Shown here piece after piece: positions 16,432 through 22,154 of a DNA stretch of 22,154 bases (position 1 is the first letter of the stretch; every line of letters begins with the position of its first letter). Position numbers and translations under genes: made by a program. Source of the stretch: Synechococcus sp. HW_metabat.21 (GTDB lineage Bacteria > Cyanobacteriota > Cyanobacteriia > PCC-6307 > Cyanobiaceae); the NCBI GenBank assembly GCA_018623875.1, contig JAAZUZ010000009.1:1-22154 (forward strand). The letters are read 5' to 3'. The notes beneath the pieces are model-generated. The model did no database searches, had not been told where the DNA came from, and worked only from the letters and a program-made list of their open reading frames with translations.

Positions 16432-17247
16432 ATGCAACGCCGGGAATTTCACCAGGGGGATTCCTCGACCTCTGATGGGTCCAAGACGATTTGGTTGGTC
16501 TCCGGCACCGGCGATGGCCCCCGCCTGGCCGAGGCCCTCCTGGAGCGGGGCTGGGCCCTCCTGGTGAGCGTGGTCAGCGAAGCCGCGACTCGGGCCTACC
16601 GCTCCCACCCAGCTCTCCACTTTCAAGTGGGGGCACTCCAGGAAGACGGGGACGTCGATCGGCTGCTGCAACGCCACAAGCCGCGCTGGGTGATCGATGC
16701 CACCCACCCGTTCGCAGCAGTGATCAGCAACCGACTGCAGCGCTGCTGCCAAGCGCAAGGCCAGCCACTGCTGCGGCTCCAACGGGATGCTCTCCTGGCC
16801 GGATCATCCACGCCAATCAACCAGCTAGAGGAGCTGCAAGGCCTGCCGATCTCAAACGAGCGACTTTTACTGGCGATTGGCTCACGGCATCTGGCCACGG
16901 CCTTGCGCTTTAGTCCCGCCTCGCAGCACTTCGCCCGGGTCCTCGACACCCCGGAGAGCCTGCGCCTCGCCCTCGCCGCTGGGCTCCCAGCAGAACAGCT
17001 CGCCTGCGTCAGGCCAGGCCTCCTCCCGGAGGGAGCCCTCGAGCGCGCCCTCTGCCGGCGCTGGAGGATCAGCGCGGTGGTCTGCCGGCAGTCCGGGGGG
17101 CTAACGCAGCAGATCTGGCAATCCCTCAGTGAGGAGCTTGGCCTGCGCTTGATCCTGATCAAAGCGCCAAGCGGCGCGGCCGAACAGGGCCTCCCCCAGG
17201 GGGCAATCCTGCGCCAGGTTGGGGAGCCGCCGGAACGGCATGAGTGA
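16432..17247 (+). CDS. cobK: Precorrin-6A reductase (CobK/CbiJ family)
   Basis: This enzyme reduces the precorrin-6A (or cobalt-precorrin-6A) ring with NADPH in cobalamin or pseudocobalamin synthesis. The 271-residue protein has the family's N-terminal GTGDGPRLA (25-33, reading LVSGTGDG) and the diagnostic IDATHPFAA (88-96). Near the end lie VCRQSGG (about 218-224) and LILIKAP. Length is normal. The first 17 residues are polar and poorly conserved in appearance, so the true start could be slightly later, but no in-frame ATG follows closely. AGGGGG at 16417-16422 could serve as a ribosome binding site. The end overlaps the cutA start as ATGAGTGA. Confidence 0.92.
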   Translation: MQRREFHQGDSSTSDGSKTIWLVSGTGDGPRLAEALLERGWALLVSVVSEAATRAYRSHPALHFQVGALQEDGDVDRLLQRHKPRWVIDATHPFAAVISNRLQRCCQAQGQPLLRLQRDALLAGSSTPINQLEELQGLPISNERLLLAIGSRHLATALRFSPASQHFARVLDTPESLRLALAAGLPAEQLACVRPGLLPEGALERALCRRWRISAVVCRQSGGLTQQIWQSLSEELGLRLILIKAPSGAAEQGLPQGAILRQVGEPPERHE

Positions 17248-17554
17248 AGCATTAATCCTGGCCCTCACGACGGAGGCCAACCAAGAGCAAGCTGAAGCCC
17301 TCGCCCGAGCGTTGCTCACGCAACGTCTCGCCGCCTGCGTCGCGCTGCAACCGCAGCGGGCCCTCTACTGGTGGGAAGGCCGGATCGAAGCCAGCGACGA
17401 GGTGCAGCTTCTGATCAAAGCCCGTCCCGAACAACGGGAGGCCCTTGAAGCTGCGGTGCGACAGCACCACAGCTACGCGACCCCCGAATTTCTCTGTTGG
17501 CCGGCCGAGGCCAGCGCGGATTACGCCAGCTGGGCCCGATCCGTCCTCAGCTGA
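17240..17554 (+). CDS. cutA: CutA1-type divalent cation tolerance protein
   Basis: The 104-residue protein belongs to the CutA1 family: small trimeric proteins with a PII-like ferredoxin fold. They are linked genetically to copper tolerance in E. coli, but their molecular role is unresolved. Family marks are TQRLAACVAL (27-36), YWWEGRIEASDE (43-54), LLIKAR (57-62) and HHSYATPE (76-83). Start at ATG 17240, overlapping the cobK stop by 8 nt, suggests co-translation. Its stop overlaps the convergent PfkB gene by 8 nt. Whether it has any link to cobalt handling with cobK is only a guess from context. Confidence 0.93.
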   Translation: MSEALILALTTEANQEQAEALARALLTQRLAACVALQPQRALYWWEGRIEASDEVQLLIKARPEQREALEAAVRQHHSYATPEFLCWPAEASADYASWARSVLS

Positions 17555-18542
17555 GGTGGGTCTGGGCGAGAGCCTTGAGGTCCACCTGGGAACGGGGACC
17601 CAGCTGGGTCACCACCTGACCGGCGCAAAGGGACGCGAGCTGGCCGCAACGCTCCAGCGACTCGCCTTGGGTGTAGGCGTGCAGGAAACCACCGGCATAG
17701 AGATCTCCAGCACCGGTGGTGTCCACCAGCGCACCAAGGTTGAAGGGCTGGATCGTGATGGACTGGTCACCGCTAAGAACAACGGAACCCTGCTCGCTGC
17801 GGGTCAGTGCCGCAATGCGGCACTGACCGCGCACTGATTGGACGGCCTCTTCAAACGTATTGGCCCTGTAGAGGGAGGTGATCTCCATCTCATTGGCAAA
17901 GAGGATGTCGACATGACCGTCAACCAGCTCCAGGAAGCTGTCGCGATGGCGCTCCACACAGAAGGCATCCGACAAGCTCAGGGCCACTTCTGCCCCGTTC
18001 TCCTTGGCAACCTTGGCGGCCGCAAGAAAGGCTTCCTTGGCCGCGTCGCTATCCCAGAGGTAGCCCTCGAGGTAGAGCACCTTGGACTGGGCCACCATGT
18101 CCAGATTCAGATCACTGGGATCGAGACCCACTGAAGCGCCGAGGTAGGTGCACATCGTGCGCTGTGCATCGGGCGACACCAGGATCAGGCAACGGGCAGT
18201 CGAGGCACCCGCCGTCGCGGCAGGGGTCTCATAGCGCGTGCCGACCGCACGGATGTCGTGGGCAAAAATCGTGCCGAGTTGGTCGTCGCGAACACGGCCG
18301 ATGAATCCGGCACGGCCTCCCAACTGGGCGATCCCGGCGAGGGTGTTGGCGGCGGAACCACCCGATGTTTCGAGACCAGGGCCCAACTCCGCGTAGAGGG
18401 TCTCGGCCTGGTCCTGATCGATCAGGGCCATGGTCCCTTTGGTCAGGCCAAAGCCCTCGATGACGGCATCGTCGGCCTGGACGAGCACATCAACGATGGC
18501 GTTGCCGATGCCGACAACGTCCAAGGTTTTCTGTTCAGGCAT
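17547..18542 (-). CDS. PfkB family carbohydrate/nucleoside kinase, probably adenosine kinase
   Basis: The 331-residue soluble kinase has the N-terminal GIGNAIVDVLV (11-21), the Gly-rich SGGSAANT (60-67) and the PfkB C-terminal signature DTTGAGD (274-280), with catalytic Asp280. The insert DAQRTMCTYLGAS (125-137) is typical of the adenosine-kinase-like subgroup. It lies 5 nt after purA on the same strand, so the two are probably one operon. AMP made by the kinase (salvage) and AMP made de novo after adenylosuccinate would meet at this point. Ribokinase or another nucleoside or sugar kinase is the alternative; substrate cannot be fixed by eye. Confidence 0.9.
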   Translation of the reverse strand: MPEQKTLDVVGIGNAIVDVLVQADDAVIEGFGLTKGTMALIDQDQAETLYAELGPGLETSGGSAANTLAGIAQLGGRAGFIGRVRDDQLGTIFAHDIRAVGTRYETPAATAGASTARCLILVSPDAQRTMCTYLGASVGLDPSDLNLDMVAQSKVLYLEGYLWDSDAAKEAFLAAAKVAKENGAEVALSLSDAFCVERHRDSFLELVDGHVDILFANEMEITSLYRANTFEEAVQSVRGQCRIAALTRSEQGSVVLSGDQSITIQPFNLGALVDTTGAGDLYAGGFLHAYTQGESLERCGQLASLCAGQVVTQLGPRSQVDLKALAQTHLS

Positions 18543-18547
18543 GGGAA

Positions 18548-19867
18548 TCAGCGGCTCAGCAGGGCCCGCTTGGGACCGTGAATGGGGTCTTCAACCACGA
18601 TGGTCTGGTCGCGATCAGCACCCAGGGAGACGATCGCGATCGGCACTTCCATGAGCTCTGCCAGGAAACGCAGGTAACTCATGGCCGTTGGGGGCAGATC
18701 CTCCAAGCGGCGGCAATCGGCCGTGGAGCTTTGCCAGCCGGGCAGAGTCTCAAAAATCGGCTTGCAGCGTGCGAAGTCCTCAGCGGAGCCCGGGAAGTGC
18801 TCGATCCGCTCTCCGTCGAGTTCGTAGGCCACGCAGACCTGGATCTCGTCGAGCTCATCCAGAACGTCGAGCTTGGTGATCGCGAGGCAATCGAGACCGT
18901 TGACTTCAACGGCATAACGACCGATCACGCCGTCAAACCAACCGCAACGGCGACGACGGCCGGTGGTGGTGCCGAACTCACCACCGCGGTCGCACAGGTG
19001 GTCGTTCAAGCTGCCCTCCAACTCGGTGGGGAAGGGGCCTTCACCAACGCGGGTTGTGTAGGCCTTGGCTACACCGATGACCCGGTCGATCAGGGTCGGG
19101 CCAACACCAGCACCGATGCAGGCACCACCGCTGACCGGGTTCGAGGACGTGACGTAGGGGTAGGTGCCGTGGTCAAGGTCCAGCAGGGTGCCCTGGGCAC
19201 CCTCAAACAGGATGTTCTTCTTGGCCTTGGCCGCCTGGTGAATGGCGCGGGTGCAGTCGACAACGTGGGGGGCCAGACGCTTGCCGTAGGCCACGTATTC
19301 GGCCACAACCGCATCGAAATCGAGGGGTTCGATGCCGTAGATCTTGTGCAGGATTTCGTTCTTCTCGGCCAAAGGCCCAGCCAGACGTTCCCGTAGCCGC
19401 GCCTCATCGAGGATGTCGATCACACGGATCCCGTTTCGCTGGGATTTATCCGCGTAGGTGGGGCCAATGCCGCGACCGGTGGTCCCGATCCGCTGGTCTC
19501 CGCGACGCTGCTCCATCGCCTGATCCAGCAAGCGGTGGTACGGCATGGTCACGTGGGCCGTGGCCGCCAACCGCAGGTCATCCACTGGGATGCCGTTCTC
19601 GGCAAGCATGTCCAGCTCACCGATCATGACCTTGGGGTCCACAACGGTGCCGGAACCGATCAGGCAGACCGTTCCTGGGTAAAGAATGCCGGAGGGAATC
19701 AGGTGCAGCTTCAGCACCTTGTCGTCCACAACAATGGTGTGACCGGCATTCACACCGCCCTGGTAGCGGACGACCACATCGGCCGAGCGACTCAGGAGAT
19801 CGGTGATCTTGCCCTTCCCCTCGTCACCCCACTGAGCACCGATGACGACAACGTTGGCCAAGGACAC
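18548..19867 (-). CDS. purA: Adenylosuccinate synthetase
   Basis: This enzyme joins IMP and aspartate with GTP to form adenylosuccinate, the committed step to AMP. The 439-residue length is normal. Visible motifs are GAQWGDEGKGK (10-20) with catalytic Asp14, NAGHT (40-44), TTGRGIGPTYADK (129-141), and a GTP-binding TKLDVLD run in the C-terminal half. GTG at 19867 is taken as the start; TTG two codons later is an alternative. No Shine-Dalgarno is visible. Instead a 6-bp hairpin directly abuts the start codon, and two copies of a 7-mer lie just upstream. A TTGACG about 60 nt upstream is a weak -35 candidate. The PfkB kinase follows. Confidence 0.97.
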   Translation of the reverse strand: MSLANVVVIGAQWGDEGKGKITDLLSRSADVVVRYQGGVNAGHTIVVDDKVLKLHLIPSGILYPGTVCLIGSGTVVDPKVMIGELDMLAENGIPVDDLRLAATAHVTMPYHRLLDQAMEQRRGDQRIGTTGRGIGPTYADKSQRNGIRVIDILDEARLRERLAGPLAEKNEILHKIYGIEPLDFDAVVAEYVAYGKRLAPHVVDCTRAIHQAAKAKKNILFEGAQGTLLDLDHGTYPYVTSSNPVSGGACIGAGVGPTLIDRVIGVAKAYTTRVGEGPFPTELEGSLNDHLCDRGGEFGTTTGRRRRCGWFDGVIGRYAVEVNGLDCLAITKLDVLDELDEIQVCVAYELDGERIEHFPGSAEDFARCKPIFETLPGWQSSTADCRRLEDLPPTAMSYLRFLAELMEVPIAIVSLGADRDQTIVVEDPIHGPKRALLSR

Positions 19868-19884
19868 AGCGGCCCGCAGCCGCT
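19868..19884 (-). promoter_or_regulatory. Leader hairpin abutting the purA start codon
   Basis: AGCGGC and GCCGCT form a 6-bp stem with the 5-nt loop TGCGG on the minus strand, with the stem ending at the base before the GTG. If it forms in mRNA, it would occupy the ribosome-binding region. This is structure seen by eye; regulation is inference. Confidence 0.4.
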
Positions 19885-19892
19885 TCTAAGCA

Positions 19893-19906
19893 CAAGGATC
19901 AAGGAT
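19893..19906. repeat. Tandem 7-mer CAAGGAT x2 in the purA leader
   Basis: Two perfect adjacent copies of CAAGGAT (ATCCTTG on the purA strand) sit about 26-39 nt upstream of the purA start codon. Their role is unknown; a protein site or chance are both possible. Confidence 0.5.
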
Positions 19907-19953
19907 CTCAGATGGGGTGACCCTCCGTCAAAACAATGACAAAAGTGTGATGA

Positions 19954-19982
19954 CAAAAAAAGCGGCCCAAATGGGCCGCTTT
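19954..19982 (-). terminator. Rho-independent terminator after psb27
   Basis: On the minus strand a perfect 11-bp stem (AAAGCGGCCCA / TGGGCCGCTTT, two-base loop) runs into an uninterrupted T tract, 27 nt after the psb27 stop. It separates psb27 from purA and is the strongest terminator in the window. Confidence 0.9.
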
Positions 19983-20009
19983 GGCTTCAAACAGGTCAAA
20001 GGGCCTCAA

Positions 20010-20420
20010 TCAGGCGCCGCGGACCACGCCGGTTTCGGCCTTCTTGAGTTCCTTGCTCAGGCGATCCTTCAGAGCTTCGGGAACGGGACGATTCGGATAG
20101 TTGGCGTAATGGCCGGCCAGGGAGTTCAGGGCCGTCTGCATGGTGGTGAAAGACGCCAGACCATTGACCTTGGGCTGGGGACGGTAACGGGCCATGTAGT
20201 CATTGATCAGAGCCCGAGCCGAGGTCTCCGCCTCGCTGCGGCCGGGATCATCGGCAGCAATCGAAATGGTGGCGATCAGTTGATCAGCAACCGTGACCGT
20301 GTCCTCGGCGTAGTTACCGGTCAGGGGACCAGTGCTGCCAGAGCAAGCCGTAACCAACAGGGTCAGGCCTAGGCAGACAGCCAGCAGGGCTGATTTGATT
20401 CGACGCCAACCAGCTGCCAT
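20010..20420 (-). CDS. psb27: Photosystem II assembly lipoprotein Psb27
   Basis: Psb27 binds CP43 on the lumenal side of PSII during assembly and repair, before the manganese cluster forms. The 136-residue precursor has a basic start (WRRIK), a hydrophobic signal and the lipobox VTAC with Cys26, so it should be lipid-anchored. The mature four-helix domain shows LTGNYAEDT (33-41), INDYMARYRPQPKVNGL (72-88) and the highly conserved FTTMQTALNSLAGHY (91-105), then YPNRP. ATG at 20420 is chosen over a much longer frame because it precedes the signal peptide. It follows proS by 28 nt, with a candidate promoter at the proS stop, and ends at a strong terminator. Confidence 0.97.
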   Translation of the reverse strand: MAAGWRRIKSALLAVCLGLTLLVTACSGSTGPLTGNYAEDTVTVADQLIATISIAADDPGRSEAETSARALINDYMARYRPQPKVNGLASFTTMQTALNSLAGHYANYPNRPVPEALKDRLSKELKKAETGVVRGA

Positions 20421-20445
20421 CGGTCTCGGGTTCAACTTGAGCGGG

Positions 20446-20451
20446 ATCCTA
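20446..20451 (-). promoter_or_regulatory. Candidate -10 element (TAGGAT) for psb27, overlapping the proS stop
   Basis: On the minus strand TAGGAT starts with the TAG stop of proS and lies 25 nt before the psb27 ATG, implying a leader of about 18 nt. No clear -35 is seen. It would let psb27 be expressed independently of proS. Confidence 0.35.
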
Positions 20452-22154
20452 GGGGGCCCCCACCGCCAGAAGCCCTTGACGCTCCACTTGGAGCTGGGGC
20501 AACAGCGTGCTCTCGAGGGCATCGGCTGAAAGATCTTGCTTGTCCGCCGTGGAGCGCTGGACGAGCTCCACCTGTCCATCGGCCGCGCCGCGACCCACGA
20601 CAACACGCCAGGGAATCCCCAACAGTTCTGAATCCTTGAATTTGACGCCGGCCCGCTCAGGCCGATCGTCCAGGAGCACATCAACGCCGGCGGACTGGAG
20701 CTGGCCATAGAGGCGCTCCGCAAGCTCCACCTGGGCCGCCTCCTTGACGTTGGCGATCACGACAATCACCTCGAAGGGAGCAATCGCTGTGGGCCAGCAG
20801 ATGCCATTGGCGTCGTGGTGTTGCTCCACCGCGGCTTGGGCCAAGCGGGACACCCCAATGCCGTAGCAGCCCATCCAGAGCGGCTCTTCAGCGCCGGATT
20901 CATTGGTGAAGGTGGCACCCAGGGCTGTCGAGTACTTCCGACCCAACTGAAAGATGTGCCCCACCTCAATGCCTCGACTGGCCTCCAGGGTTTGGCTGGG
21001 ATCGTGCACGCAGCGATCACCAGGCTGGGCGCAGCGCAGGTCGTCGGGGGCCAGATCGCCACCGCAGTCCTGCCAACGGGCTCCAAGGCAGTGCTCGTCC
21101 CGCTGGTTACCGCCACAGATAAAGGCCTCCAACTCCGTGGCGGTGGCATCGGCCAAGCGCTCAAATCGCGGAGCCCAAGACTTGGCTCCGGAGAGCACCG
21201 CATCGCTGAGGTCCGGGCCGAGGAAGCCAAAGGGAATGGTCTGCAGGCCCTGCTTGGCAGCCTCATCAGGCAATAGCGGCTGCACGTCCAAAAGGGTTCC
21301 GTGCTCGGCGCAGAGGCGCCTGCTCAGGGCATTGCTCAACTTGACATCGTTGAGCTGCTGATCACCACGCAGGCTGACCAGGACAGGCTGCTGCAGCCCA
21401 TCTTCGAACCGGGCCAACAAGAGCAACACCTTGAGCACCTGCGTGGGGTGCCAGCCCTGGGCCTCGCACAGGGACTCGATGCTCGATTGGCCAGGCGTCT
21501 GAATTCGCTCCACCGGCGAAGCAGGCGCTAGAGGCTGCGCCTCTGGGGCCAGGGAGATCGCGCGCTCCTGATTGGCGGCATAACGACCGTCAGCGGCGGC
21601 GAGGATCAGATCCTCACCTGAGTCCGCCGTGACCATGAATTCCTGGCTCGCGGAACCACCGATCGCACCGCTGTCGGCCTCAACGGCCACAGCCCTGAGG
21701 CCGCAACGCTGAAAGATGCGCCGGTAGGCCTGGTCCATCTGGCCATAGGTCTGGTTTAAGCAGTCCTCGTTGGCGTGGAAGGAGTAGGCGTCCTTCATGA
21801 TGAATTCGCGCCCACGCATCAGGCCGAAGCGGGGACGGATCTCATCGCGAAACTTGGTCTGAACCTGGTAAAGGTTCACTGGAAGCTGCTTGTAGGAGCG
21901 CAGCAGATCCCCAGCTAGGGCAGTAATGACCTCCTCGTGGGTCGGCCCCAGACCCAGCTCCCGCCCTTGACGGTCCTCGAGGTGGAACATGATCCCCTCG
22001 CCGTCGGTGTAGCCCGCCCAACGGCCGCTGCGCTGCCAGAGCTCCGCCGGCTGGAGCTGGGGCAGAAGCGTCTCCAGAGCCCCGGCCGCGTTGAGCTCCT
22101 CACGAACAACCGCAGAGACCTTCTGAAGGACGCGCCAAAGGAGGGGCAAATAGG
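20449..22154 (-). CDS. proS: Prolyl-tRNA synthetase (bacterial type with editing insert), 5' end beyond window
   Basis: This class II synthetase charges tRNA-Pro. The visible 567 residues begin at YLPLLWR, so about 40 N-terminal residues lie off the right edge. Motif 2 is seen as QTKFRDEIRPRFGLMRGREF, followed by MKDAYSFH. Between motifs 2 and 3 a roughly 180-residue insert corresponds to the YbaK-type INS domain that hydrolyses mischarged Ala-tRNA-Pro (VLKVLLLLARF ... VSLRGDQQLNDVKL). Motif 3 is MGCYGIGVSRL. The anticodon-binding domain (about the last 130 residues) has DVLLDDRPERAGVKFKDSELLGIP. The architecture is that of ordinary bacterial ProS. Confidence 0.97.
   Translation of the reverse strand, partial: YLPLLWRVLQKVSAVVREELNAAGALETLLPQLQPAELWQRSGRWAGYTDGEGIMFHLEDRQGRELGLGPTHEEVITALAGDLLRSYKQLPVNLYQVQTKFRDEIRPRFGLMRGREFIMKDAYSFHANEDCLNQTYGQMDQAYRRIFQRCGLRAVAVEADSGAIGGSASQEFMVTADSGEDLILAAADGRYAANQERAISLAPEAQPLAPASPVERIQTPGQSSIESLCEAQGWHPTQVLKVLLLLARFEDGLQQPVLVSLRGDQQLNDVKLSNALSRRLCAEHGTLLDVQPLLPDEAAKQGLQTIPFGFLGPDLSDAVLSGAKSWAPRFERLADATATELEAFICGGNQRDEHCLGARWQDCGGDLAPDDLRCAQPGDRCVHDPSQTLEASRGIEVGHIFQLGRKYSTALGATFTNESGAEEPLWMGCYGIGVSRLAQAAVEQHHDANGICWPTAIAPFEVIVVIANVKEAAQVELAERLYGQLQSAGVDVLLDDRPERAGVKFKDSELLGIPWRVVVGRGAADGQVELVQRSTADKQDLSADALESTLLPQLQVERQGLLAVGAP

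Noticed and set aside
17146..17170. Inverted repeat GCTTGATC / GATCAAAGC inside cobK
   Set aside because: It is imperfect, within conserved coding sequence (LILIKAP) and without a T run, so it is probably a coding coincidence.

Overview
The window reads as core chromosome of a high-GC unicellular picocyanobacterium of the marine or brackish Synechococcus/Cyanobium group. The evidence is a PSII assembly factor (Psb27), three families largely confined to cyanobacteria and plastids (DUF1824, DUF2854, DUF3153), a cyanobacterial principal sigma factor, and an inorganic pyrophosphatase close to what I recall from marine Synechococcus. Genes are tightly packed, many overlapping by 4-26 nt. I see no tRNA, rRNA, CRISPR array, insertion sequence, integrase or phage gene.

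Layout. Bases 1-1890 (plus strand): the tail of an M32 carboxypeptidase, a LOG-family nucleotide phosphoribohydrolase, inorganic pyrophosphatase (ppa) and a clear terminator. Bases 1889-10345 (all minus strand, listed in transcription order): the principal sigma factor rpoD with a histone-H1-like N-terminal tail and its own hairpin; a GT2 glycosyltransferase fused to a GtrA flippase-like domain; a GT-C (ArnT/PMT-like) membrane glycosyltransferase; a PAP2 phosphatase; a DUF1824 protein; hemC; and a ClC anion transporter with two CBS domains. A 452-nt gap at 10346-10797 separates rpoD from the divergent priA helicase.

From priA rightwards: a TPR-like/DUF3153 membrane protein converges on priA and is read with argB. 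Next come a DUF2854 protein, a small helical protein, ssb, then cobK-cutA on the plus strand. The run purA-pfkB (minus) converges on cutA. Finally proS (running off the right edge) and psb27 are read on the minus strand, ending in a strong terminator.

Most genes are housekeeping: tetrapyrrole synthesis (hemC, cobK), purine metabolism (purA, PfkB kinase), arginine synthesis (argB), replication restart (priA, ssb), transcription (rpoD), translation (proS) and photosystem repair (psb27). The strongest candidate for a functional module is the GT2-GtrA / GT-C / PAP2 run. Together these could make, flip, use and recycle a polyprenyl-phosphate-linked sugar for surface glycosylation. The most testable single-protein oddity is the ClC transporter. 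By eye its selectivity motif carries proline (GPGLP), as in the plant nitrate exchanger AtCLCa, and the internal proton-relay glutamate position appears to be glycine. I found no convincing wholly new system here.
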